From the NCBI RefSeq assembly GCF_000956545.1, contig NZ_JYIT01000052.1, forward strand, positions 1-36,615: a stretch of DNA of 36,615 bases, read 5' to 3'. This document shows, piece after piece, positions 1-7,650 of this stretch; the first letter of the stretch is position 1; every line of letters starts with the position of its first letter. Made by a program: the position numbers and the translations under genes. Origin of the DNA: Microbacterium azadirachtae. Its GTDB lineage: Bacteria; Actinomycetota; Actinomycetes; Actinomycetales; Microbacteriaceae. The notes under the pieces were generated by a model. It made no database searches. It was not told the DNA's origin and saw only the letters and a program-made list of their open reading frames with translations.

Positions 1-49
1 GGTTGCTGCGCCACCAACCCCGCCGGATGGGGGTCGCGTCGTCCGTCAT
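1..49 (-). CDS. 5' end of a membrane-protein gene, cut by window edge
   Basis: Reading leftward, an ATG at 49-47 overlaps the stop codon of the upstream gene (ATGA overlap) and opens a frame MTDDATPIRRGWWRSN that runs off the window without a stop. A short acidic start followed by an Arg/Trp-rich stretch is common just before the first transmembrane helix of small actinobacterial membrane proteins, so this is probably the second gene of a translationally coupled pair. Only 16 codons are visible and no family can be named. The overlap is seen directly; the membrane assignment is inference. Confidence 0.55.
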   Translation of the reverse strand, partial: MTDDATPIRRGWWRSN

Positions 50-741
50 CGTGCCCACGTCACCTCGTCCTCGGCGGGCAGCTCGTCGACGCCGACCGTG
101 ACGTACGCGCCGGTCCGGATGTCGGCCCAGTAGTCGCCGCGGGTGAAGAGCTCGCCCACGAAGTGCGTCGAATCGGGCAGGAGGACCTGGATCTCGTCCC
201 CGGGGGCGACGTCGTCCGCGTCCACCAGCCAGGAGATCCGCACGCGCGTCGCCACCCCGGGCTGAAGGAAGGAGACGCTGCTGCCGTCCACCGTGCGGTC
301 CGGGCTGAACCCCTGCACGGCCACGTCCTTGACCGTGACGCCCTTGAGCGCGTCCTTGGCCGAGGCGGACCGGGGCTTGGAGAACTCGTTCGTGACGTCG
401 AGCACGACGACGAGCGTGCGCTGCCCGGCGGCGGGGGAGAGGCCGGTGCCGCGCACCTCGCCTCCGATGGCCGCGCTGACCACCGACATGTCGAGGTCGG
501 ATCCGACGTAGTGCTCTCCGGCGTGGAGCTTCGGCGGCTTCGGCACCGGCACGTCCGCAAGGCCCCCGAACGCGGCCGTCGAGGCGAGCAGCACGGCGCC
601 GGCGCCGCTGACGAACCAGGCCGTCGGCACGCGGTCGGCCATCTTGCGGGCCCAGGCCGTGATCCGCGCCTCGGATGCCGCGCGCGTGGCCGCGTCGGCC
701 TCCTCGCGCGACGCCGGCAGCGGCTCGTCCCGTTCCCCCAC
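46..741 (-). CDS. Single-pass membrane-anchored protein of unknown function
   Basis: A 231-residue protein if it starts at the GTG at 741, or 198 residues from the ATG at 642. I chose 741 because a TATGCT hexamer lies exactly 6 nt upstream and the extra 33 codons have the normal GC-rich codon use. The first ~40 residues are charged and helical (REEADAATRAASEARITAW), then comes one hydrophobic helix (WFVSGAGAVLLASTAAFGG) and an extracytoplasmic domain rich in beta-strand patterns (GQRTLVVVLDVTNEF, ATRVRISWLVDADDV). The outer part resembles small DUF4352-like beta-sandwich proteins, but I do not recognise the family with confidence. It overlaps the next minus-strand gene by ATGA and so is probably cotranslated with it. 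Function unknown. Confidence 0.75.
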   Translation of the reverse strand: MGERDEPLPASREEADAATRAASEARITAWARKMADRVPTAWFVSGAGAVLLASTAAFGGLADVPVPKPPKLHAGEHYVGSDLDMSVVSAAIGGEVRGTGLSPAAGQRTLVVVLDVTNEFSKPRSASAKDALKGVTVKDVAVQGFSPDRTVDGSSVSFLQPGVATRVRISWLVDADDVAPGDEIQVLLPDSTHFVGELFTRGDYWADIRTGAYVTVGVDELPAEDEVTWAR

Positions 742-747
742 GCGTAC

Positions 748-753
748 AGCATA
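748..753 (-). promoter_or_regulatory. -10 element of a leaderless start
   Basis: On the minus strand TATGCT is followed by six bases (GTACGC) and then the GTG start at 741. This spacing would place the transcript start at or next to the start codon. No Shine-Dalgarno sequence is visible upstream of the GTG. No clear -35 is seen. Confidence 0.45.
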
Positions 754-783
754 TTCAGGGTGCGCGGGCGGGCGTGCCGCCCC

Positions 784-815
784 TTTCTGCGGGCCGGAGA
801 GCGCCATGCTGGGAG
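784..815 (+). promoter_or_regulatory. Promoter-region block shared by both putA genes (copy 1)
   Basis: The block reads TTTCTGC, 14 variable bases, then CATGCTGGGAG. The same words with the same 14-base gap lie before the second putA (22136-22167). TTTCTG and CATGCT could be -35 and -10 hexamers separated by 15 bases, or the block could be an activator site. It ends 50 bases before the chosen putA1 start. Confidence 0.5.
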
Positions 816-865
816 TGAGCACTCGCGCGCCCACCCGACAGCGCGAGAGGGAGGACCGCACGCAC

Positions 866-3800
866 ATGCCGCAGTGGCTGCACGCCGCACAGACCGAGCG
901 CGCCCGCAAGGCCGTGGCCCTCGCCCAGCGCTGGATCGACGAGGCCGCCCAGTCGCAGGCGGATCCGGCAGCGGAGCGCCTGGCCGCCGTGCTGCGGGAT
1001 CCGCACGGCCTGTCGTTCACGCTCGGCTTCGTCGACGACGTGATGCGCCCCGAGAGCCTCGGCGCCGCGGCGTCCGGCCTGCACCGGGTGGCGCCGCTCG
1101 TGCCGGGATTCCTGCCCTGGTACCTGCGCGCCGCGGTGCGCGCCGGCGGTCTGGTCGCCCCGGGCCTCCCGGCTCCGACCGTGCCGATCGCACGCACCGT
1201 GCTGCGCGAGATGGTCGGCCATCTCATCGCCGACGCCCGCCCCGCCAAGCTGGGACCGGCGATCGCGAAGCTGCGCGCGGGCGGCGCGCGGCTCAACCTC
1301 AACCTGCTCGGCGAGGCGGTGCTCGGCGAGGACGAGGCGCAGCGCCGCCTGGACGGGATCCACGAGCTGATCCGCCGGGACGACGTCGACTACGTCTCGG
1401 TGAAGGTGTCGTCGGTGGTGAGCCGCATCTCGATGTGGGCGTTCGATGAGGTCGTCGAGCAGGTCGCCGCGCGGCTGATGCCCCTCTACCTCACGGCCGC
1501 GGCGCCTGGGGCGGGCTCCGTCCCGACCTTCATCAACCTCGACATGGAGGAGTACCGCGACCTCGACCTCACGATCGCGGTGTTCACCCGCATCATGGAG
1601 GATCCGCGGCTGAAGGACCTCGAGGCCGGCATCGTGCTGCAGGCCTACCTGCCCGACGCGCTTCCGGCGCTCCGCGAGCTCACCGCCTGGGCGAAGGACC
1701 GCGTCGACCACGGCGGCGCCCCGATCAAGGTGCGGCTGGTGAAGGGCGCCAACCTCGCGATGGAGCGCGTCGAGGCCGCGCTGCACGGATGGACGCCCGC
1801 GCCCTACGACACCAAGATCGACACCGACGCGAACTACCTGCGCTGCCTCGACGCGGCGCTCACGCCCGAATCCGTGCGGGCGGTGCGCATCGGCGTCGCC
1901 GGGCACAACCTCTTCGACATCGCCTACGCCTGGCTGCTCGCGGGCGACCGCGGCGTGCGGCCCGACCCGGTCGCGCTCGACGGCACGGACGGCCCGGCGG
2001 GAGGAGCGCCCGGATCCGCCTCCGCGCCTCTCGAGTTCGAGATGCTGCTCGGCATGGCGCAGGGGCAGGTCGAGGCCGTGAGCCGCGAGGTCGGGCACGT
2101 GCTCCTGTACGTGCCCGTGGTGAAGCCGCGCGAGTTCGACGTCGCCATCAGCTACCTCGTGCGGCGGCTCGAGGAGAACGCGTCCAAGGAGAACTTCCTC
2201 TCGGCGGCGTTCCGCCTGCACGAGGAGCCCGACCTGCTCGACCGCGAGATCAACCGGTTCGCGCTCTCGCTCGAGCGCTCCGCCGACCCCGGGCTGCCGA
2301 CCGGTCCGCGCCGCCGGCAGAACCGTCTCGCCCCCGTGCACGAGTCGGCGGCGCTCACCACGGATCCGGACACCGAGGCCGCGGCGCTCACGCAGGCGGT
2401 GCTGGGCATCGCCGAGGCCGTCGACCCCGGCGACACGTTCGTGGAGACCGCCGTCTTCGCCGCGCGCGAGGACGACTCCGCGGTCGCCGCCGGCGCCCCC
2501 GGCTTCCGCAACACCCCCGACAGCGACCCGTCCCTCCCCGCGAACCGGGAGTGGGCCCGCGGGATCCTCGCGCGCATCGAGGGCAGCACGGCCGGGGAGG
2601 GGCTCGTTCGCAGCGCCCTCGTCACCGACCCCGCGGAGCTCGACCGCATCGTCGCGCGCGTCCGTGTCGCGGCCGCGGACTGGGGATCCCGCCCCGCCGC
2701 CGAGCGCGGCGAGGTGCTGCTCCGCGCCGCCACCGTGCTCGAGTCCCGCCGGGCGGAGCTCATCGAGGTCGCCGCCGCAGAGACCGGCAAGATCCTCTCC
2801 GAGGGCGACATCGAGGTGAGCGAGGCCGTCGACTTCGCGCGCTACTACGCGGCGCGGGCGAGGGAGCTCGACGCCGTGCCGGGCGCCGCCTTCGTGCCGT
2901 CCCGGCTCACCGTCGTCGCGCCGCCGTGGAACTTCCCGCTGTCGATCCCCGCCGGCGGGGTGCTCGCCGCGCTCGCCGCCGGATCCGGCGTCGTGTTCAA
3001 GCCGGCCCCGCAGGCGCGGCGCTCGGCGGCGGTGATCACCGCCGCGCTCTGGGACGCGGGCATCCCGCGGGACCTGCTCGCGTTCGTCGACATCTCCGAG
3101 GCGGACCTCGGCCGCGACCTCATCGCCCACCCCGACGTCGACCGGGTGATCCTCACCGGGTCCTTCGAGACGGCGGCCCTGTTCCGCAGCTGGCGGCACG
3201 ACCTGCCGCTGCACGCCGAGACCAGCGGCAAGAACGCGCTCGTGATCGCCCCGTCGGCGGACCTGGACCTCGCGGTGGCGGATCTCGTGCGCAGCGCCTT
3301 CGCGCACGCCGGGCAGAAGTGCTCGGCGGCGTCGCTCGCCATCCTGGTGGGACCCATCGGGCGCTCGCAGCGCTTCGCGCGGCAGCTGCTCGACGCGACC
3401 CGGTCCCTGCACGTCGGCTGGCCCGACGATCCGCGCACCGAGGTCGGCCCCGTGATCGAGCCCCCGCAGGGCAAGCTGCTCTGGGCGCTCACCGAGCTCG
3501 GGCCGGACGAGAAGTGGCTCCTGAAGCCGCAGGAGGTGCCCGGATCCGGTGGCCGGCTGTGGAGCCCCGGGATCCGGATCGGCGTGCAGCCGGGGTCGCG
3601 CTTCCACCGGGAGGAGTTCTTCGGCCCCGTGCTGGGCATCATGCACGCGCCCACGCTCGCCCGCGCGATCGAGCTGCAGAACGCCGTGGAGTACGGCCTC
3701 ACCGCCGGCCTGCACACCCAGGACCCCGACGACCTCGCGCTCTGGCTCGACCGCGTGCAGGCGGGGAACCTCTACGTCAACCGCGGCATCACCGGCGCCA

Positions 3801-4639
3801 TCGTGCAGCGCCAGCCGTTCGGCGGCTGGAAGCGCTCCTCGGTCGGCGGCGGCGCGAAGGCGGGCGGCCCCAACCACCTCCTCGGCCTCGGCACGTGGCG
3901 GGACACCGGCGGCAGCGGATCCACCACGCTGCACCTGCGCGGACTCGATTCGCGGATCACCGCCCTGATCGAGTCGGCCCAGCCGTCGCTCGACTACACC
4001 GCGTTCGAATGGCTGCGCCGCGCGGCGCTCTCCGACGCGCTCGCCTGGGACCGCGAGTTCGGGCGGGTGCGGGACGTGTCGCGACTGGGCGTGGAGCGCA
4101 ATCTCTTCCGCTACCGCCCCGTTCCGGTCGCCGTGAGGGCGACCGGCGAAGCCCCCCTGCGCGCCCTGCTGCGTGTGGCGATCGCGGCGATCCGCGGCGG
4201 CGGCGCGTTCACGCTCTCGTCCCCGGTCGGCCTGCCCGCCGCGGTGCGGCGCGTGCTGGGCGAGGCCGGGGTCACCGTCTTCGTCGAGACCGACGCGCAG
4301 TGGATCCAGCGCTTCACCGCCCCGCCGGTGCCGGATCCCGAAGGATCCCTTCGCCTCCCCTCGCCGAAGCCGACGGAGAGCGAGGCGGAGCCCGGCGACG
4401 AGGCCCGGCCGCTGCCGCGCGCCGACCGGGTGCGCATCGTGGGGGCGCCCGACGACGTGGCGGCCCTGCACGCCGCGCTCGCCGAGGCCGTGCAGGGGGA
4501 TCCGGATCTCGCGATCTTCGCGGGCGAGGTCACCACGGCCGGGCGGATCGAGCTGCTGCCGTTCCTGCACGAGCAGGCGATCGCGATCACCGCCCACCGC
4601 TACGGGAACCCGGACGACTGGAGCGCCGAGGTCATCTGA
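866..4639 (+). CDS. putA: Bifunctional proline dehydrogenase / P5C dehydrogenase (PutA), copy 1
   Basis: Oxidises proline to P5C with FAD and then glutamate semialdehyde to glutamate with NAD. The product has 1257 residues from the ATG at 866; GGAGG lies 11 nt upstream. The frame stays open upstream (ATGs at 806 and 644), but the shared promoter block argues for 866. The PRODH barrel spans roughly residues 90-470 (RLVKGANL ~290, YLVRRLEEN ~430). The ALDH domain spans ~570-1010 (PPWNFPLSIP ~686, ETSGKNA ~784, catalytic Cys819 in GQKCSAAS, QPFGGWKRSS ~982). A C-terminal ALDH-like/flap domain ends with FLHEQAIAITAHRYG. There is no N-terminal ribbon-helix-helix domain, so it should not be an autorepressor like the E. 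coli protein. Compared with copy 2 it has about 20 extra residues before FEMLLGMA and about 50 extra between the two enzymes. It probably feeds from rocD downstream. Confidence 0.95.
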   Translation: MPQWLHAAQTERARKAVALAQRWIDEAAQSQADPAAERLAAVLRDPHGLSFTLGFVDDVMRPESLGAAASGLHRVAPLVPGFLPWYLRAAVRAGGLVAPGLPAPTVPIARTVLREMVGHLIADARPAKLGPAIAKLRAGGARLNLNLLGEAVLGEDEAQRRLDGIHELIRRDDVDYVSVKVSSVVSRISMWAFDEVVEQVAARLMPLYLTAAAPGAGSVPTFINLDMEEYRDLDLTIAVFTRIMEDPRLKDLEAGIVLQAYLPDALPALRELTAWAKDRVDHGGAPIKVRLVKGANLAMERVEAALHGWTPAPYDTKIDTDANYLRCLDAALTPESVRAVRIGVAGHNLFDIAYAWLLAGDRGVRPDPVALDGTDGPAGGAPGSASAPLEFEMLLGMAQGQVEAVSREVGHVLLYVPVVKPREFDVAISYLVRRLEENASKENFLSAAFRLHEEPDLLDREINRFALSLERSADPGLPTGPRRRQNRLAPVHESAALTTDPDTEAAALTQAVLGIAEAVDPGDTFVETAVFAAREDDSAVAAGAPGFRNTPDSDPSLPANREWARGILARIEGSTAGEGLVRSALVTDPAELDRIVARVRVAAADWGSRPAAERGEVLLRAATVLESRRAELIEVAAAETGKILSEGDIEVSEAVDFARYYAARARELDAVPGAAFVPSRLTVVAPPWNFPLSIPAGGVLAALAAGSGVVFKPAPQARRSAAVITAALWDAGIPRDLLAFVDISEADLGRDLIAHPDVDRVILTGSFETAALFRSWRHDLPLHAETSGKNALVIAPSADLDLAVADLVRSAFAHAGQKCSAASLAILVGPIGRSQRFARQLLDATRSLHVGWPDDPRTEVGPVIEPPQGKLLWALTELGPDEKWLLKPQEVPGSGGRLWSPGIRIGVQPGSRFHREEFFGPVLGIMHAPTLARAIELQNAVEYGLTAGLHTQDPDDLALWLDRVQAGNLYVNRGITGAIVQRQPFGGWKRSSVGGGAKAGGPNHLLGLGTWRDTGGSGSTTLHLRGLDSRITALIESAQPSLDYTAFEWLRRAALSDALAWDREFGRVRDVSRLGVERNLFRYRPVPVAVRATGEAPLRALLRVAIAAIRGGGAFTLSSPVGLPAAVRRVLGEAGVTVFVETDAQWIQRFTAPPVPDPEGSLRLPSPKPTESEAEPGDEARPLPRADRVRIVGAPDDVAALHAALAEAVQGDPDLAIFAGEVTTAGRIELLPFLHEQAIAITAHRYGNPDDWSAEVI

Positions 4640-4673
4640 GCGGCCCGGCGATCTGGCCACGCTCAGGCTCGGG

Positions 4674-4706
4674 TGCGACAATGGACGGCGGCGTGCCCGT
4701 GTCGCA
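4674..4706 (+). promoter_or_regulatory. Putative promoter with inverted repeat before ddaH-rocD
   Basis: In the 145-bp gap between putA1 and the next gene, GACAAT at 4677-4682 matches the -10 words used elsewhere here. It sits inside the left arm of an inverted repeat, TGCGACA (4674-4680) and TGTCGCA (4700-4706). This could give ddaH-rocD its own regulated promoter, or form a hairpin in a putA1 read-through transcript. Confidence 0.35.
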
Positions 4707-4784
4707 TCTTCTCCGCACAACGGATCGAAGGACCGCCGGGCCTGAGGACAGCGTCCGCCGCTACCGGAGATTCTGAGGAGCCTC

Positions 4785-5663
4785 ATGTCGACGCCCGAGA
4801 CCGCCACGGCCGCCACGCCCACCCGCACCGCGCACCACCGCCGGTACCTGATGTGCAAGCCGGAGCACTTCACGGTGAACTACAGCATCAACCCGTGGAT
4901 GGAGCCGGCGAACCCGACCGACACCGCGAAGGCCGTCGCGCAGTGGCAGAAGCTCTACGACCTGTACCTCGAGCTGGGCCACGAGGTGGAGCTCATCGAG
5001 CCGCTCGCCGGCTACCCCGACATGGTCTACACCGCCAACGGCGGCTTCGTCATCGACGGCCGCGCCTACGTGCCCTCGTTCTACTACGAGCAGCGCCAGG
5101 GCGAGGCCCCGGCGTTCGCCGACTGGTTCCGCGCGAACGGCTTCGACACCGTGCTGCCGAAGGAGATCAACGAGGGCGAGGGCGACTTCCTGCTCGCGGG
5201 CGACGTGATCCTCGCCGGCACCGGCTTCCGCTCGGCCGGCGACAGCCACCGCGAGGTGAGCGAGGTGTTCGGCCGCGAGGTCGTGACGCTCACGCTCGTC
5301 GACCCGCGTTTCTACCACCTCGACACCGCGCTGACGGTGCTGGATCCGGTCGTCGGCGAGGAGAACGGCGGACCGGCGAGCGCCAACATCGCCTACCTGC
5401 CGCACGCCTTCGACGACGCGAGCCGGGCGATCCTCGAGGAGCGCTTCCCGGACGCGATCCTGGTCTCGGACGAGGACGGCGCCGTCTTCGGGCTGAACTC
5501 CGCGAGCGACGGCTACAACGTCATCATCTCGCCGCGTGCCACCGGCTTCGAGAAGCAGCTGCGCGAGCGCGGCTACAACCCGCTCACCGTCGACCTCAGC
5601 GAGCTGCTGCTCGGCGGCGGCGGCATCAAGTGCTGCACCCTCGAACTGCGCGGTGCCAAGTGA
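4785..5663 (+). CDS. ddaH: Guanidino-group hydrolase (dimethylargininase-type; possible arginine dihydrolase)
   Basis: A 292-residue member of the amidinotransferase/guanidino-modifying superfamily, which hydrolyses guanidinium carbons through a Cys thiouronium intermediate. The start ATG has GAGGAG (4775-4780) 4 nt upstream. Visible active-site elements are His178 in FYHLDTAL and Cys283 in GGGGIKCCTLEL. Automatic annotation would call it dimethylargininase. It also has INPWM (Asn36) and YTANGG (Asn85), which from memory are typical of the arginine dihydrolase ArgZ/AgrE group rather than of mammalian-type DDAH. Its neighbours are rocD (overlapping by GTGA) and putA1, which would convert ornithine onward to glutamate. 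Arginine to ornithine is therefore an attractive role (inference); dimethylarginine to citrulline is the conventional alternative. Confidence 0.9.
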   Translation: MSTPETATAATPTRTAHHRRYLMCKPEHFTVNYSINPWMEPANPTDTAKAVAQWQKLYDLYLELGHEVELIEPLAGYPDMVYTANGGFVIDGRAYVPSFYYEQRQGEAPAFADWFRANGFDTVLPKEINEGEGDFLLAGDVILAGTGFRSAGDSHREVSEVFGREVVTLTLVDPRFYHLDTALTVLDPVVGEENGGPASANIAYLPHAFDDASRAILEERFPDAILVSDEDGAVFGLNSASDGYNVIISPRATGFEKQLRERGYNPLTVDLSELLLGGGGIKCCTLELRGAK

Positions 5664-6877
5664 CAGCCGCCGCAGAGCTCACGGCCGACTCGGCCGCCTC
5701 CTCGACGGAGCCCCATGTCGCCCGCAACTACGCGCCGCTCGACGTGACCATCGCGCGCGGCGAGGGCGCCTGGGTGACCGACGTCGAGGGCAAGCGCTAC
5801 CTCGACCTGCTCGCCGCCTATTCCGCGGTCAACTTCGGCCACCGCCACCCCGCTCTCGTGGCGGCGCTCGAAGAGCAGCTGGGGCGCGTCGCGCTCACCA
5901 GCCGGGCGTTCCGCAGCGACCGGCTCGAGCCGTTCGCCGCCGCCCTGGCCGAGCTGTGCGGCAAGGACCTGGTGCTGCCGATGAACACCGGCGCCGAGGC
6001 CGTGGAGACCGGCATCAAGGTCGCGCGCGCCTGGGGATACCGGGTCAAGGGCGTGCGGCCCGACGCGGCGCGCATCATCGTCGCGCAGGGCAACTTCCAC
6101 GGTCGCACGACCACCATCGTCGGCTTCAGCGACGATGAGTCCGCCCGCGACGGCTTCGGCCCCTTCACGCCGGGCTTCGACGCGGTGCCCTACGGCGACG
6201 CGGAGGCGATCGCCGCGGCGATCACCGACGACACCGTCGCGGTGCTGATCGAGCCGATCCAGGGCGAGGGCGGCGTGATCATCCCGCCCGAGGGCTACCT
6301 GCGCCGGATCCGCGAGATCTGCGACGAGCGGAACGTGCTGTTCGTCGCGGACGAGATCCAGTCCGGCCTCGGCCGGGTGGGCGAGACGTTCGCCTGCGAT
6401 CGCGAGGGCGTCGTGCCCGATCTCTACCTCCTCGGCAAGGCACTGGGCGGCGGGATCCTGCCCGTCTCGGCGGTCGTCGGGAACGAGGACGTGCTGGGCG
6501 TGATCCGCCCCGGCGAGCACGGATCCACGTTCGGCGGCAATCCGCTCGCCGCGGCCGTCGGGCTGCGGGCCGTGGAGATGCTGTCCTCCGGCGAGTTCCA
6601 GGAGCGCGCGAAGGCGCTCGGCGAGCATCTGCGCGAGGGCCTGGAGTCGCTCATCGGCCAGGGCGTCACCGCGGTGCGCGTCGCCGGGCTGTGGGCGGGC
6701 GTCGACATCGACCCGACCCGCGGGACCGGACGCGAGGTGGCCGAGAGGCTCCTCGATCGCGGGGTGCTGGTCAAGGACACGCACGGCCAGACGATCCGCA
6801 TCGCGCCGCCCATCGTGGTGCGCGCGACCGAGCTCGACTGGGCGCTCGAGCAGCTCCGCCTGGTGCTCGAGGGCTGA
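5660..6877 (+). CDS. rocD: Ornithine aminotransferase
   Basis: PLP-dependent ornithine:2-oxo-acid aminotransferase making glutamate-5-semialdehyde, the substrate of the ALDH half of PutA. The product has 405 residues, a normal length. The start is the GTG at 5660, which overlaps the stop of the preceding gene (GTGA), so translation is coupled; longer versions in this frame would be an artefact of open sequence inside ddaH. Fold-type-I class III aminotransferase features are present: NTGAEAVETGIK (PLP phosphate region), NFHGRT, ADEIQSGLGRVG with the PLP-ring Asp, and LLGKALGGG with the Schiff-base Lys260. The C-terminus has IRIAPPIVV. It is the last gene before the strong nested hairpins at 6921-7000. 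Confidence 0.95.
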   Translation: MTAAAELTADSAASSTEPHVARNYAPLDVTIARGEGAWVTDVEGKRYLDLLAAYSAVNFGHRHPALVAALEEQLGRVALTSRAFRSDRLEPFAAALAELCGKDLVLPMNTGAEAVETGIKVARAWGYRVKGVRPDAARIIVAQGNFHGRTTTIVGFSDDESARDGFGPFTPGFDAVPYGDAEAIAAAITDDTVAVLIEPIQGEGGVIIPPEGYLRRIREICDERNVLFVADEIQSGLGRVGETFACDREGVVPDLYLLGKALGGGILPVSAVVGNEDVLGVIRPGEHGSTFGGNPLAAAVGLRAVEMLSSGEFQERAKALGEHLREGLESLIGQGVTAVRVAGLWAGVDIDPTRGTGREVAERLLDRGVLVKDTHGQTIRIAPPIVVRATELDWALEQLRLVLEG

Positions 6878-6920
6878 CCCCGCGGCCGGGCGCCGGCTCG
6901 GTAGGGCCCGCCCGATCTCG

Positions 6921-7000
6921 CCGAGACCCCCGCGGCGCGTCGAAACCCCCACACGCAGTCGCTGCGGCGTGGGGGTTTCGACGTCACGTGGGGGTCTCGG
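6921..7000. repeat. Two nested inverted repeats, probable bidirectional terminator or REP-like element
   Basis: The inner arms CGTCGAAACCCCCAC (6938-6952) and GTGGGGGTTTCGACG (6969-6983) match perfectly, with GCAG/CTGC pairing closer to the loop. Outer arms CCGAGACCCCC (6921-6931) and GGGGGTCTCGG (6990-7000) flank them. The element lies between the convergent ends of rocD and the regulator at 7149, so it may terminate both. The rest of the 271-bp gap holds no visible gene. Confidence 0.75.
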
Positions 7001-7148
7001 CGTGGGAGGCGGTGCGCCGTGCGGGCCGCGCCCGGCTTCGGCACCGCATCGCGGCATGGCCGCACCCACCCTTGCGCCCGTCCGAGACGGCCGGCACACC
7101 GGACGGAGGGGCAATCCGGGGAACGGACACGCGGCAGGCGGGACCGGG

Positions 7149-7643
7149 TCAGGCCGGTGGGTGGTGCTCCGCCCGGAAGGCCTCCCACTCGTCGACGAGC
7201 TCGGGCATCCGGCGCGCCATGAAGCGGAAGAACTCCGCCATCTCGGCGGCGCGCCCCCGCGCCGCGTGGTCGTCGTCGTGCTCCGCGCCGATCGCCTCGA
7301 TGTGCGCGGCGAGCCGCTCGTAGATCGGGCCGTTGTTCGTCATCAGCCCGTACCAGGTGTCGGGGATGATGACGTAGTGGTCGCGGCGGCGGTCGGGGCG
7401 CGAGACGCGGCGGATGACCTGGATCGTCTGGAGATAGCGGACGGCGCCCGACACGGCCGCGGCGCTGATGCCGAGCCTGTCCGCGAGATCCGCCGCGCTG
7501 TACCCCTCCGCAGGGGCGGCGATGAGCGCCATCATCACGCGGCCGGGCATGCGGGGGAAGCCGACGGCGGTGATCATCGCCGCGGCTTCCTCCGCCGCGT
7601 CCACGCCGTGGTGCACGGGCGGCTCCGGAGCGTGCGCGTTCAT
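7149..7643 (-). CDS. GbsR/MarR-family winged-helix regulator
   Basis: A 164-residue transcription factor. A winged helix-turn-helix occupies about residues 35-95 (YSAADLADRLGISAAAVSGAVRYL followed by the wing VIRRVSRPDRRRDHYVI). The C-terminal helical part (ERLAAHIEAIGAEHDD, RMPELVDEWEAF) probably dimerises. This layout matches GbsR/MarR-like regulators that actinobacteria keep next to drug-type ABC exporters. It is the last gene of a three-gene operon, 7 bases after the permease stop, and probably represses the operon promoter at 10252-10280, which carries a perfect palindrome (inference). Confidence 0.85.
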   Translation of the reverse strand: MNAHAPEPPVHHGVDAAEEAAAMITAVGFPRMPGRVMMALIAAPAEGYSAADLADRLGISAAAVSGAVRYLQTIQVIRRVSRPDRRRDHYVIIPDTWYGLMTNNGPIYERLAAHIEAIGAEHDDDHAARGRAAEMAEFFRFMARRMPELVDEWEAFRAEHHPPA

Positions 7644-7650
7644 GACCCCA

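Noticed and set aside
644..865. Upstream extension of putA1 to an ATG at 644 or 806
   Set aside because: The extension overlaps the divergent membrane-protein gene and the shared putA promoter block. It has no PutA similarity, while the ATG at 866 has a nearby GGAGG.
742..1302. Upstream extension of the minus-strand membrane protein into putA1
   Set aside because: The extension is antisense putA1 sequence without domain logic; the GTG at 741 has a leaderless -10.
755..4873. Very long open frame antisense to putA1 (over 1300 codons)
   Set aside because: The product is an Arg/Gly/Asp/His-rich low-complexity string with no domain. It mirrors the GC-rich third positions of the plus-strand putA1 gene, which has full PutA motifs.
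4673..5659. Extension of rocD upstream through ddaH
   Set aside because: The sequence is an out-of-frame reading of ddaH. The GTG at 5660 gives a normal-length RocD and a GTGA overlap.
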